In this document: piece by piece, positions 36,880 to 45,370 of the stretch | How the letters are laid out: every line of letters begins with the position of its first letter | How positions within the stretch are numbered: position 1 is the stretch's first letter | DNA from: Lachnospiraceae bacterium | GTDB taxonomy: Bacteria; Bacillota; Clostridia; Lachnospirales; Lachnospiraceae | NCBI GenBank assembly: GCA_022845895.1 | Contig: AP025573.1 | Location: forward strand, 1,584,501-1,648,500 | Direction: 5' to 3' | DNA: 64,000 nucleotides | Program-made: the position numbers and the translations under genes | Notes under the pieces: model-generated | Told to the model about the DNA's origin: nothing | What the model saw: only the letters and a program-made list of their open reading frames with translations | Databases searched by the model: none

Positions 36880-38994
36880 CTACAGTGCCACGAAGACCGC
36901 GCTGGAGCGTGCTCCGGCGAGAAATGCATCGCTTTCAAGGGCGACAGGAGGGCTGCATGTGGTGCAGTCCACATCTCCTGTGTTGGCGGCCACATGCCAG
37001 CGGAGATGGTCGGGCAGAGCGGGAAGGGTAATGGTTACAGATTCCCAGAACGCATTGACGGCAATATAGATGATGTCATCTGCCCTATTGATGTCGTCAT
37101 AGCCGGCGTACATGATACCGATGACTTTCGTGTCTTTGCTGTAAGAGGAATCCCACGGTGTCTCGCTGTGGAGGCTTACTTCCGGCAGCCCATAACGGTT
37201 CGGGCGGCATGTGCCCCTGATGGAGGCATGCCGGCGGCGGAAATGAATCATAAACCGGAAGAAGAGGTAGACATCCTGATTTTTCTCCAGCATTTCCCAG
37301 TCGAGCCATGAAATCTCGTTGTCCTGGCAGTACGGGTTGTTGTTGCCATACTGGGTGTTGCAGAATTCATCTCCGGCAAGGAACATCGGTATGCCACGGC
37401 TGCACATGAGCACGAGACATGCATTCTGAATCATACGTTTTCGAAGAGAAGCTACCGCAGGATCCGCAGTCTCTCCTTCCACACCGCAGTTCCAGCTGCG
37501 GTTGTCATTGCTTCCGTCCGTATTGTTCCAGCCGTTTGCCTCGTTGTGCTTTGTATTGTAAGCATATAAGTCATAGAGCGTGAAGCCGTCATGACAGGTG
37601 ATGAAGTTGACGGATGCGTTCTTTCCGCGCGTATTCGGGTCATACAGGTCCGGCGATCCGATGATGCGCTGTGCCGCGGCTCCTGCACACCAGAGGCCGC
37701 CTTTTAGAAACTCCCGGATATCGTCCCGGTAGCGGCCATTCCATTCAGACCACCGCCTCAGGTCAGAGAAATCACCGACCTGGTATAGTCCGCCCGCGTC
37801 CCACGCTTCGGCGATAAGTTTTGTATTGCCGAGAATCGGGTCGAAGGCAAGCGCTTTTATAAGGGGAGGATGTTCCATCGGAGAACCGTCCTCGTTCCGT
37901 CCGAGGATGGAGGCGAGGTCAAAGCGGAATCCGTCGATGCGGTAGGTTTCCACCCAATAGCGGAGGCAGTCGACAATCATCCGCTGGACGATGGGATGGT
38001 TGCAGTTCATCGTATTGCCGCATCCGCTGAAGTTGTAATAATAACCTTCCGGTGTGAGCATGTAATAGATATTGTTGTCAAATCCCTTGAAGGAGAAGAC
38101 AGGACCCTTTTCGTCTCCCTCCGCAGTATGGTTGAAGACGACGTCCAGGATGACTTCCATCCCATTGTCGTGCAGTGCCTTGACGAGCTGTTTCAGTTCC
38201 AGCCCTTCCCGGTTATACTCTACGGCGGCGGAGTAGCTTGTGTTCGGCGCAAAGAAGCTGACCGTACTGTAGCCCCAGTAATTGAGAAGCTCTCGTCCGT
38301 CTACCGTGCGCCGGTCCATCAGTTCATCAAATTCAAAGATAGGCATCAGCTCTATGGCATTCACGCCCAGATTCTTCAGATAAGGAATCTTTTCCAGGAT
38401 ACCCTTGAAAGTGCCCGGAGCGGTTACGTCCCTTGCCATCTTCGTAAAGCCGCGGACGTGCATTTCATAGATGATGAGTTCGTCGAACGGTATCCTTGAC
38501 GGTGATTCGGCGCCCCAATAGAAATTATTCCTTACGACCCTGGCCCGGTAACCTTTCGATTTGTCTTTCCTGCCCCATGTGCTCTGCCCGGTGATAGCTT
38601 TGGCGTATGGGTCGATAAGGATATTGTCCTTGCAAAAGAGCAGGCCTTTTTCCGGATCATACGGACCGTCGAGACGGAACGCGTATTCAAATTCCTCCAC
38701 ATCAAGGCCAAAGATGAAGATGGAGAATACATGGCCGATGCGGTAACAGTCCGGTACAGGAATGACTGCATAAGGTTCCGTCTCCATACGGTGATATAAC
38801 AGTATCTCGCAGGAGATGGCCCCCTGGGAGTGCACGGTGAAGCTGACCCCGTTCGGCAGAGCCCAGGCTCCGTTGTAGTCATAGAAGCCGGGGCGTACCT
38901 TGAATCCATTGATTGTATCAAGTGGCTGCAGATGGTGGCAGAGCGGCGCGAGAGGTGAATCTATTCCGAGCGTATCATTGTCTAAACCTGTCAT
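36880..38994 (-). CDS. glgX: Glycogen debranching enzyme (isoamylase/GlgX type)
   Basis: A 704-residue GH13 protein. The N-terminal CBM48-like domain (VSFTVHSQGAISCEILLYHR, DPYAKAITG) precedes the TIM barrel with conserved regions DVVFNHTAEGDE, GFRFDLASILGRN (nucleophile Asp), LIAEAWDAGG (acid Glu) and NFITCHDGFTLYDLYAYN. WNCGVEGE and MFLAGDEFCNTQYGNNNPYCQDNEISWLDW are typical of GlgX/isoamylases. It hydrolyses alpha-1,6 branches of glycogen. It is monocistronic between a terminator and the NarL-type regulator gene. Confidence 0.94.
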   Translation of the reverse strand: MTGLDNDTLGIDSPLAPLCHHLQPLDTINGFKVRPGFYDYNGAWALPNGVSFTVHSQGAISCEILLYHRMETEPYAVIPVPDCYRIGHVFSIFIFGLDVEEFEYAFRLDGPYDPEKGLLFCKDNILIDPYAKAITGQSTWGRKDKSKGYRARVVRNNFYWGAESPSRIPFDELIIYEMHVRGFTKMARDVTAPGTFKGILEKIPYLKNLGVNAIELMPIFEFDELMDRRTVDGRELLNYWGYSTVSFFAPNTSYSAAVEYNREGLELKQLVKALHDNGMEVILDVVFNHTAEGDEKGPVFSFKGFDNNIYYMLTPEGYYYNFSGCGNTMNCNHPIVQRMIVDCLRYWVETYRIDGFRFDLASILGRNEDGSPMEHPPLIKALAFDPILGNTKLIAEAWDAGGLYQVGDFSDLRRWSEWNGRYRDDIREFLKGGLWCAGAAAQRIIGSPDLYDPNTRGKNASVNFITCHDGFTLYDLYAYNTKHNEANGWNNTDGSNDNRSWNCGVEGETADPAVASLRKRMIQNACLVLMCSRGIPMFLAGDEFCNTQYGNNNPYCQDNEISWLDWEMLEKNQDVYLFFRFMIHFRRRHASIRGTCRPNRYGLPEVSLHSETPWDSSYSKDTKVIGIMYAGYDDINRADDIIYIAVNAFWESVTITLPALPDHLRWHVAANTGDVDCTTCSPPVALESDAFLAGARSSAVFVAL

Positions 38995-39026
38995 GTAGGT
39001 ACCTCCTTGAAGTATATGATGCCTGG

Positions 39027-39647
39027 TTACAGATGCTGGTAGTAGAAGACAGCCAGCTGTGTCCGGTCCCTAAGGTCCAGCTTTTCCAGGATGTTGCTCA
39101 GGTAATTACGTACCGTCCCCTCGCTCAGATACATCTTCTCGGCGATTTCCCTGTTGCTGTAGCCGTCTGCGACGAGAGTGATGAGCGTGTATTCCTTTTC
39201 TCCGATATCATAAGATGCATAGTCGAACCCGTTTTTGGGCTGCAGCAGATTTGGAATCTTGGATATGATTTCTGTCCCGAATACGGTCTGACCCGTATAT
39301 ACGGCTTTTACGGCAGGGATGATGCTGTTGTAGTCCTGCTTGAGCAGATAACCCTTCACTCCATATTTTAGTGCTTTTACGATATATTCATCGTCCGAGA
39401 ATGTGGTCAGAAGAAGGATCCGGGCCTCCGGATATGCAGCCAGAATGCGGCGGGACGCTTCGAGGCCGTTCAGCTTTTTCATCCGGATATCCATCAGCAG
39501 TACGTCAGGCTTTAATTCACCGTACAGCCGTACCGCGTCCTCTCCGTCCTCACCTGAGCCCGTCACATGAAGGGTATGGTCAGATTCCAGTATTGTCTTC
39601 AGAGCATTGGAGACGAGCATGTCATCGTCTACAACAAGTATATTCAT
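39027..39647 (-). CDS. NarL/LuxR-family response regulator
   Basis: A 206-residue protein. The receiver has phospho-Asp in PDVLLMDIRMKKLNG and Lys in GVKGYLLKQD. The C-terminal LuxR helix-turn-helix is ITLVADGYSNREIAEKMYLSEGTVRNYLSNILEKL. It lies 6 bp downstream of its kinase gene. The pair diverges from a three-gene ABC exporter, the arrangement of YdfHI/LiaRS-like systems that sense envelope stress; the link is inference. Confidence 0.92.
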   Translation of the reverse strand: MNILVVDDDMLVSNALKTILESDHTLHVTGSGEDGEDAVRLYGELKPDVLLMDIRMKKLNGLEASRRILAAYPEARILLLTTFSDDEYIVKALKYGVKGYLLKQDYNSIIPAVKAVYTGQTVFGTEIISKIPNLLQPKNGFDYASYDIGEKEYTLITLVADGYSNREIAEKMYLSEGTVRNYLSNILEKLDLRDRTQLAVFYYQHL

Positions 39648-39653
39648 AGCTGT

Positions 39654-40715
39654 TTATTCCTCCTTCTTAGGTATCGTAATAAAGATGCGGTAGCCACTCT
39701 TAGTCTGTATCTGCATGGTGCCATGCAAAGCCTCTACACGGTCTTTCATGTTGGTAAGCCCGAGACCGCTTCCGCCGGTTTTGGCCGTGCCGTTATCCTC
39801 GATGATAAGCTGGTACAGTCCAGGATGTTCCCGTACGATAAGGTGTACCTCACTGGCATTGCTGTGGCGGATGACATTGTTCAGCGCTTCCTTGACGATG
39901 GTGATGAAGCTGTATTTGATGTCCCTTGGCACGTCATACCCCATATCGTAGTCCATATGAATCTGACAGAAAGTAAATGTATCGGTGAGGCTTGTAAGCG
40001 CTTCTTTTAAATTTATGGATTCATCATGCAGATCATGTACGCTTTCGCGGACATTGGTCATAGCGGTATTCAGCGTCTCTTCCAGCTGCAGCAGCGAGGA
40101 TTCCAGGGCAGGATTCTTGTTCACCATACGGATGGCACCTGTCATCAGGATAGAGCGGGTGAGCATATGCCCTACATTGTCATGTATCTCCCTGGCGATG
40201 CGGTTGCGCTCTTTCAAGGTGGCAGTGTATACTTCATAATCCTGCTTTTCAAGCAGCGCGTGATTCTTCTCTTTCAACAGCAGATTCAGCTCCGTGCTGT
40301 CGTCCCTTGTCTTCTTAAACCGCAGTTCAAGCTGCTCATGCCGGTCCGTCTGGAAACAGAGGAGCAGCGCGATGCCGCTGCCGAGCACGAGGAGCAGGAA
40401 GAGGGGGAGGGATTCCGGCAGGATGCGGCAGATAGCCACGATGCAGAGAGCCGCCACGCCGATGTAATTCTTATACCAGAGACAAGTGTAAAGGACTGCA
40501 GGAAGGAAAGAAAGCAAGACAGGGAAAAAGACGGCCAGTACGATCAAAACGGCAGATGATAACAGATGGAAGCTCCGGGAGCCAATAAAATAATTAGCCG
40601 AGATGTATATCACGGCTATGAGGAAAGATATGACGAAAGGGGTATCCATCTGTGTCAGTAATATCGTCGTAAAGCTGAATATGAGAAGGATAAGCTGATC
40701 AAGTATACGTTTCAT
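39654..40715 (-). CDS. NarL-type sensor histidine kinase (HisKA_3)
   Basis: About 353 residues. Five or six closely spaced N-terminal helices (to ~135) with little extracytoplasmic sequence indicate an intramembrane-sensing kinase. A short coiled coil leads to the dimerisation histidine in ERNRIAREIHDNVGHMLTRSI, then the ATP-binding motifs VKEALNNVIRHSNASEV and DNGTAKTGGSGLGLTNMKDRVEAL. ATG 40715 is used because AAGGAG lies 7 nt upstream; the longer frame has no SD. Confidence 0.9.
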   Translation of the reverse strand: MKRILDQLILLIFSFTTILLTQMDTPFVISFLIAVIYISANYFIGSRSFHLLSSAVLIVLAVFFPVLLSFLPAVLYTCLWYKNYIGVAALCIVAICRILPESLPLFLLLVLGSGIALLLCFQTDRHEQLELRFKKTRDDSTELNLLLKEKNHALLEKQDYEVYTATLKERNRIAREIHDNVGHMLTRSILMTGAIRMVNKNPALESSLLQLEETLNTAMTNVRESVHDLHDESINLKEALTSLTDTFTFCQIHMDYDMGYDVPRDIKYSFITIVKEALNNVIRHSNASEVHLIVREHPGLYQLIIEDNGTAKTGGSGLGLTNMKDRVEALHGTMQIQTKSGYRIFITIPKKEE

Positions 40716-40733
40716 ATAGTTCTCCTTATATTG

Positions 40734-40745
40734 TGACAAATGTCA
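40734..40745. promoter_or_regulatory. TGACA-N2-TGTCA palindrome between divergent operons
   Basis: A perfect inverted repeat 18 bp upstream of the kinase start and ~85 bp before the ABC operon. A second AAGTG...CACTT dyad with TGACACGTGACA in it follows at 40750-40770. Both are candidate sites for the linked NarL-type regulator. Confidence 0.4.
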
Positions 40746-40830
40746 TTTCAAGTGCTGACACGTGACACTTACATTATAAAGCGGCGGGAGCTATACTACA
40801 AGTAGAAATGGAGAAGGAGGTTATGAAAAT

Positions 40831-41760
40831 ATGATTACGATACAAAATCTGGTAAAACGGTACGGCAGCCTTCTGGCGCTGGACCATCTGAACCTTGAGA
40901 TACATGAAGGGGAGATATTCGGCCTGCTCGGACCGAACGGATCCGGAAAGACGACAGCTATCAATTGCCTGCTGGCGCTTCTGAAATACGATAAGGGGAC
41001 GATAACTGTCATGGGAAAAGAAATGAGGCCCGACAGATATGACATCAAGAAAGAGATTGGAGTGGTCATGCAGAACGTGGCTGTATTTGAGCAGATGAGC
41101 GTCCGTGAGAATATTGATTATTTCTGCGGCCTGTATATACGGGATAAAGGCAGGCGCAGAGAGCTGGTTGATGAAGCGATACGGTTTGTCGGGCTGGAGG
41201 ACTACATGAAGATGCGTCCGAAAAAGCTGTCGGGCGGACTTCTGAGGCGGCTGAATATCGCCTGCGGCATCGTCCATAAGCCAAAGCTCATCATTATGGA
41301 TGAACCTACGGTCGCGGTGGATCCGCAGAGCCGGAATAAGATTCTGGAAGGTATCATGGAGCTGAACCGGCAGGGGTCTACGATTATCTATACGTCACAT
41401 TATATGGAAGAGGTAGAGCAGATATGTTCCAGGATAGCTATCATCGACCATGGAAGGGTATTGGCCACCGGAACGAAGGAAGAGCTCAAGAGCATGATTA
41501 AGACAGGCGAGACGATTACGATACAGGCTGTTGCCCTCGATGAAAAGCATTTGTCGCAGATAAGGGAGCTTCCTCATGTGTTTGACATTTCCTATGAGGA
41601 GCAGACACTGAAGATCAGACTGAGCGGAGCCAAGCATAATCTCGTGAGAGTGCTGCATTACATGGAAGAACAGGATATTTCATTTGGCAGGGTATTTTCA
41701 GAGCTGCCTACGCTTAATGACGTATTTCTGGAGATTACCGGAACTGAGCTGAGGGATTAG
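40831..41760 (+). CDS. ABC transporter ATP-binding protein (drug-export type)
   Basis: 309 residues with Walker A GLLGPNGSGKTTAINCL, Q-loop GVVMQNVAVFEQMSVRENI, signature LSGGLLRRLNIACGI, Walker B LIIMDEPTVAVDP and switch His TSHYMEEVEQIC. An ~85-residue C-terminal domain (KTGETITIQAVALDEKHLSQI) is typical of DrrA/NatA-like exporters. It is the first gene of an operon with two ABC-2 permeases, preceded by SD AGAAGGAGG. Confidence 0.94.
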   Translation: MITIQNLVKRYGSLLALDHLNLEIHEGEIFGLLGPNGSGKTTAINCLLALLKYDKGTITVMGKEMRPDRYDIKKEIGVVMQNVAVFEQMSVRENIDYFCGLYIRDKGRRRELVDEAIRFVGLEDYMKMRPKKLSGGLLRRLNIACGIVHKPKLIIMDEPTVAVDPQSRNKILEGIMELNRQGSTIIYTSHYMEEVEQICSRIAIIDHGRVLATGTKEELKSMIKTGETITIQAVALDEKHLSQIRELPHVFDISYEEQTLKIRLSGAKHNLVRVLHYMEEQDISFGRVFSELPTLNDVFLEITGTELRD

Positions 41761-41771
41761 GAGGAGATATT

Positions 41772-42899
41772 ATGAGGCATCTGATTAAATATAGATTTAT
41801 ACAGACTGTCCGGGAATGGAGCGTGATGTTCTGGGCACTTGCCTTTCCTATCATTCTCGGCACATTCTTTTTCGTCTCTTTTGGAAGCGGCGTTACGGGA
41901 GAGGAGATGGACGCCATCCGTGTGGCAGTCATCGAGCAGGAGGCGGATCAGCAGGAGGGCGGTGCATTTGACGAGTTTCTGGAACAGATGGACGGTGATA
42001 CGCTGAAGATTGAGAAGATGGATGAGGAACAAGCGCTGAAAGACCTGAAAGGGGACGAAATTACAGGTATCTATTACACTGGTGGGAAACCATCCCTTAC
42101 GGTAGCAAAATCAGACTTGAACACAAGTATACTGAAATCGCTGCTGGACAGCTATAATAAGAATGCGCATATGATCATGAAGATCGCCCAGGACCATCCG
42201 GAGCGTCTTATGCAGGCTGTGGAGGCGCTTGACGGATGGCAGACGATGACAGAAGAGGTAAGTGTCGGAGGAAGGACGATGGACCCGAACGTGTCGTATT
42301 TCTTTGCCCTTATCGCCTATGCATGCCTGTCAGGAGCATTCCTCGGCGTGAAGGCAAGCCTTGACGGGCAGGCCAACCTGTCCGCTCTGGGAGCGAGAAG
42401 AAGCGTGACGCCGACCCATAAGCTGCGGCTTGTGCTTACGGATATGTCGGTTCTGTTCTTTGTACAGTTCGTCAACATCATCATCCTGACAGTCGTCGTA
42501 AGGTTCGTGTTCGGCATCGACCTTGGCGGCAATATAGGGCAGATCCTGCTCGTAGACCTGCTTGGCAGCATGATAGGAGTGTCCATGGGTATCATGATTG
42601 GATGTGTAGGCAAGTTGAGCGAGAGCATCAAGATGGGCCTGACCGTCATGTTGACACTGTTACCGGGGTTCCTTGCAGGGCTTATGTTCGGCAATATGAA
42701 AAATATCATTGAACAGAATTGCCCGATTATCAACCGAATCAACCCGGCAGCTGTCTTAAGCGATACATTTTACTGTATGGGAGTGTTTGATGATGCGGAG
42801 AGATTTACAAGGAATCTGATGATACTCGGTCTTATGAGCGTATTATTCATAGGGATTGCATTCATCGCGGTGAGGAGGGAACGTTATGACAGTATTTAG
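41772..42899 (+). CDS. ABC-2 type permease (first of two)
   Basis: 375 residues. N-terminal helix (~18-40), a large extracytoplasmic segment (~41-170, containing EEMDAIRVAVIEQEADQQ), then five helices including the ABC-2 core (SYFFALIAYACLSGAFLGVKASLDGQANLSALGARRSVTPTHKL). This topology matches YhfI/LinA-like and NatB-like exporters. It lies 11 bp after the ATPase gene and overlaps the next permease by 14 bp. Confidence 0.9.
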   Translation: MRHLIKYRFIQTVREWSVMFWALAFPIILGTFFFVSFGSGVTGEEMDAIRVAVIEQEADQQEGGAFDEFLEQMDGDTLKIEKMDEEQALKDLKGDEITGIYYTGGKPSLTVAKSDLNTSILKSLLDSYNKNAHMIMKIAQDHPERLMQAVEALDGWQTMTEEVSVGGRTMDPNVSYFFALIAYACLSGAFLGVKASLDGQANLSALGARRSVTPTHKLRLVLTDMSVLFFVQFVNIIILTVVVRFVFGIDLGGNIGQILLVDLLGSMIGVSMGIMIGCVGKLSESIKMGLTVMLTLLPGFLAGLMFGNMKNIIEQNCPIINRINPAAVLSDTFYCMGVFDDAERFTRNLMILGLMSVLFIGIAFIAVRRERYDSI

Positions 42900-44040
42900 A
42901 GGATTTATGATAATGGTAAAGCGTAACCTCGGAATGATGTTCATGTATATAGCTATCTTCATAACCATAGCGGTTATGGTCCAGACGATGACAGACGGAA
43001 AAGGGATGGAACACTTTGAAGAAGAGCGGCTGAAGGTTGCCGTCATCGACAGGGACCATGGAAAGCTGGCAGAAGGGCTTACAGATTATATCGGAAAGAA
43101 GCATGATCTGGTTAAGGTGGAGGATGACAAGAACGTGATACAGGAGAAGCTGTTTTACCGGGATATCTACTATGTAGTGACGATACCGGAAGATTTTGAA
43201 CAGGTATGCCTGGAAGATGGCGAGAAGCTGCAGACGACAAAGCTTCCGGATACGATGAGCGCGTTTTATGTGGATCAGCAGATATCCACATACCTCAACA
43301 CTGTAAAAGTGCTTAAAAGCGCCGGATATCCGCTGGAGGAGGCGATCAGCGACGCGGCCGAGGCCGGAGAGGCAGAGTCGGATGTCACGCTGATTGACAA
43401 GAATGGAAATGGCGGTGTTACACTGCCGCATGCATTCCTGTTCCAGTATATGCCGTATATCATACTGGCGGTGTTGTGCTATACGATTGGTTATATAATG
43501 ATAGCGTTCCGAAAGAAGGATGTGAGACGGCGGATGCTCTGCTCGTCCGTGTCAAGCCGGAGCCAGAATGCACAGATGGTAATCGGATTTGTTATCATGG
43601 GCGTGGGATTCTGGGCGATATGCATGCTGTTGCCGCTCCTCATGTACCCGTCCCAGTTCCTGAACGACCCGAATAAAATCTATTACATGCTCAATTCGTT
43701 CCTCGTCGTGCTGGTAGGGATGGCCATAGCGTTCACAATCGGCGTGGTGGTCCAGAAGATAGAAGTCCTAAATGGCATCGTAAATGTGATATCGCTTGGA
43801 ATGTGCTTTACATGCGGCGTGTTCGTAGGTATGGACACACTCGGGAAGGGCGTAAAGATGTTCGCACAGTTCCTGCCGCTATACTGGTACGAAAAGGTCG
43901 TCGGCGTACTGTCTGCCAATACAGAGTTTACGAAGGCACAGGCCGAGACAATCTACAAAGGATTCGGAATCCAGCTGCTGTTCGCGGCAGCCATCCTCTG
44001 CGTGGGACTCGTCATAAGCAAAAGCAAAGAACAAGAGTAG
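42886..44040 (+). CDS. ABC-2 type permease (second of two)
   Basis: 384 residues with the same plan as the preceding permease: N-terminal helix, extracytoplasmic domain (ERLKVAVIDRDHGKLAEGLTDYIG), then five helices, with coupling segment AFRKKDVRRRMLCSSVSSRSQNAQM. The two permeases form a heterodimer with the ATPase. The TAG stop immediately abuts a 78-bp perfect palindrome. Confidence 0.9.
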   Translation: MTVFRGFMIMVKRNLGMMFMYIAIFITIAVMVQTMTDGKGMEHFEEERLKVAVIDRDHGKLAEGLTDYIGKKHDLVKVEDDKNVIQEKLFYRDIYYVVTIPEDFEQVCLEDGEKLQTTKLPDTMSAFYVDQQISTYLNTVKVLKSAGYPLEEAISDAAEAGEAESDVTLIDKNGNGGVTLPHAFLFQYMPYIILAVLCYTIGYIMIAFRKKDVRRRMLCSSVSSRSQNAQMVIGFVIMGVGFWAICMLLPLLMYPSQFLNDPNKIYYMLNSFLVVLVGMAIAFTIGVVVQKIEVLNGIVNVISLGMCFTCGVFVGMDTLGKGVKMFAQFLPLYWYEKVVGVLSANTEFTKAQAETIYKGFGIQLLFAAAILCVGLVISKSKEQE

Positions 44041-44118
44041 AGGGGACAGGGCAAATTTAAATGGGGACGGAGGAAAACTAGTTTTCCTCCGTCCCCATTT
44101 AAATTTGCCCTGTCCCCT
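44041..44118. repeat. 78-bp perfect palindrome after the ABC operon
   Basis: Two 39-bp arms with no loop, centred at 44079/44080 (AAAACT|AGTTTT). The arms start AGGGGACAGGGCAAATTTAA and include GGGGACGGAGG. The transcript would form an extremely stable hairpin and end the ABC operon. The GGGGAC ends recall REP-like sequences mobilised by Y1 transposases (inference). Confidence 0.85.
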
Positions 44119-44185
44119 ATGGAAGAAATCATCTCGTTATGATACAATCGTCTTTAGGTGACGATGATTGAAGGAGGTAGGAAAG

Positions 44186-45370
44186 ATGCATAGTTTTGTT
44201 CAATATACGCCGACGGAGATTGTATTCGGTAAAGATGCGGAGCGGGAGACCGGAAGGCTGGCGAAGAAATGGGGCGCGTCGCGCGTGCTCATCGTATACG
44301 GCGGAGGAAGTGCCGTACGCAGCGGGCTTCTGGATACGATAAAGAGGGAGCTTGACGAGGAAGGCATCGGGTACGATGAACTGGCCGGTGTACAGCCCAA
44401 CCCGCGTGTCAGCCTGGCACGGGAGGGGGTCGGGAAGGCAATTGCCCTGAAAGCCGATCTGATTCTGGCAGTGGGAGGCGGAAGCGTGATCGATACGGCC
44501 AAGGCAATTGCCATCGGCGCGGCCAATCCGGAGACGGACATCTGGGAATTCTGGGAAGGCAGGAAGAAGGTGGAGAGATCCATGCCGGTCGGCGCAGTGC
44601 TGACGATATCTGCCGCCGGCAGCGAGATGAGTGACTCTTCCGTGCTGACGAACGAAGAGACAGGCAGAAAATGTGGCGTTAGCTCTAATCTTAACCGGCC
44701 GAAATTTGCCGTCATGAACCCGGAGCTTACCTATACGCTGCCGAAGTACCAGCTTGCGTGTGGTATCGTGGATATCTATATGCACACGCTGGAGCGGTAT
44801 TTCACGCGGGTGGGCGGAAATCAGATGACGGATGAGATTGCGGAAGGGCTTTTGAGGACCGTTATCGAGTTCGGACAGAAAGCCTATGCCGACCAGACTG
44901 ATTACGAGGCCATGAGCGAAATCATGTGGTGCGGCAGCCTGTCTCACAATGGTATCACGGGCCTTGGCAGACCAAGGGATTTCGCGAATCATAAGCTCGG
45001 GCATGAGCTGAGTGCTATGTTTGACGAGACCCACGGTGCCACGCTGTCCGCTGTCTGGGGAAGCTGGGCCCGGTATGTGTACCGGCTGGATGTGCCTAGA
45101 TTTGCCCACTACGGAAAAGCGGTGTGGGGAATGGAATATGAAGAGGAGGAGGAAGCTGCGCTTGCGGCGATTGAGAAGACGGAAGAGTTCTTTCGGTCCC
45201 TCCAGGTCGCAACATGTATCGGAGAGCTGAAAACCGGGGTCCTGCCGGATGAGACGCTTAAAAAGCTGGCACAGAACGCGACAAAAGGGGATACCATAAG
45301 GCTCGGAAGCTTTAAAGAGCTGGATGCGCACGATGCGTATGAAATATATAAAGCGGCAAACCACGGATAA
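44186..45370 (+). CDS. Iron-containing alcohol dehydrogenase (butanol dehydrogenase-like)
   Basis: A 394-residue group III alcohol dehydrogenase. The nucleotide-binding part has VLIVYGGGSAVRSG and AVGGGSVIDTAKAIA. Metal ligands are in GIVDIYMHTLERY (Asp and His) and HKLGHELSAMFDETHG (two His). It is close to the YqhD/BdhA branch, which reduces aldehydes with NAD(P)H. ATG 44186 has AAGGAGG 9 nt upstream. It heads a run of five same-strand genes and overlaps the MATE gene. Confidence 0.92.
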   Translation: MHSFVQYTPTEIVFGKDAERETGRLAKKWGASRVLIVYGGGSAVRSGLLDTIKRELDEEGIGYDELAGVQPNPRVSLAREGVGKAIALKADLILAVGGGSVIDTAKAIAIGAANPETDIWEFWEGRKKVERSMPVGAVLTISAAGSEMSDSSVLTNEETGRKCGVSSNLNRPKFAVMNPELTYTLPKYQLACGIVDIYMHTLERYFTRVGGNQMTDEIAEGLLRTVIEFGQKAYADQTDYEAMSEIMWCGSLSHNGITGLGRPRDFANHKLGHELSAMFDETHGATLSAVWGSWARYVYRLDVPRFAHYGKAVWGMEYEEEEEAALAAIEKTEEFFRSLQVATCIGELKTGVLPDETLKKLAQNATKGDTIRLGSFKELDAHDAYEIYKAANHG

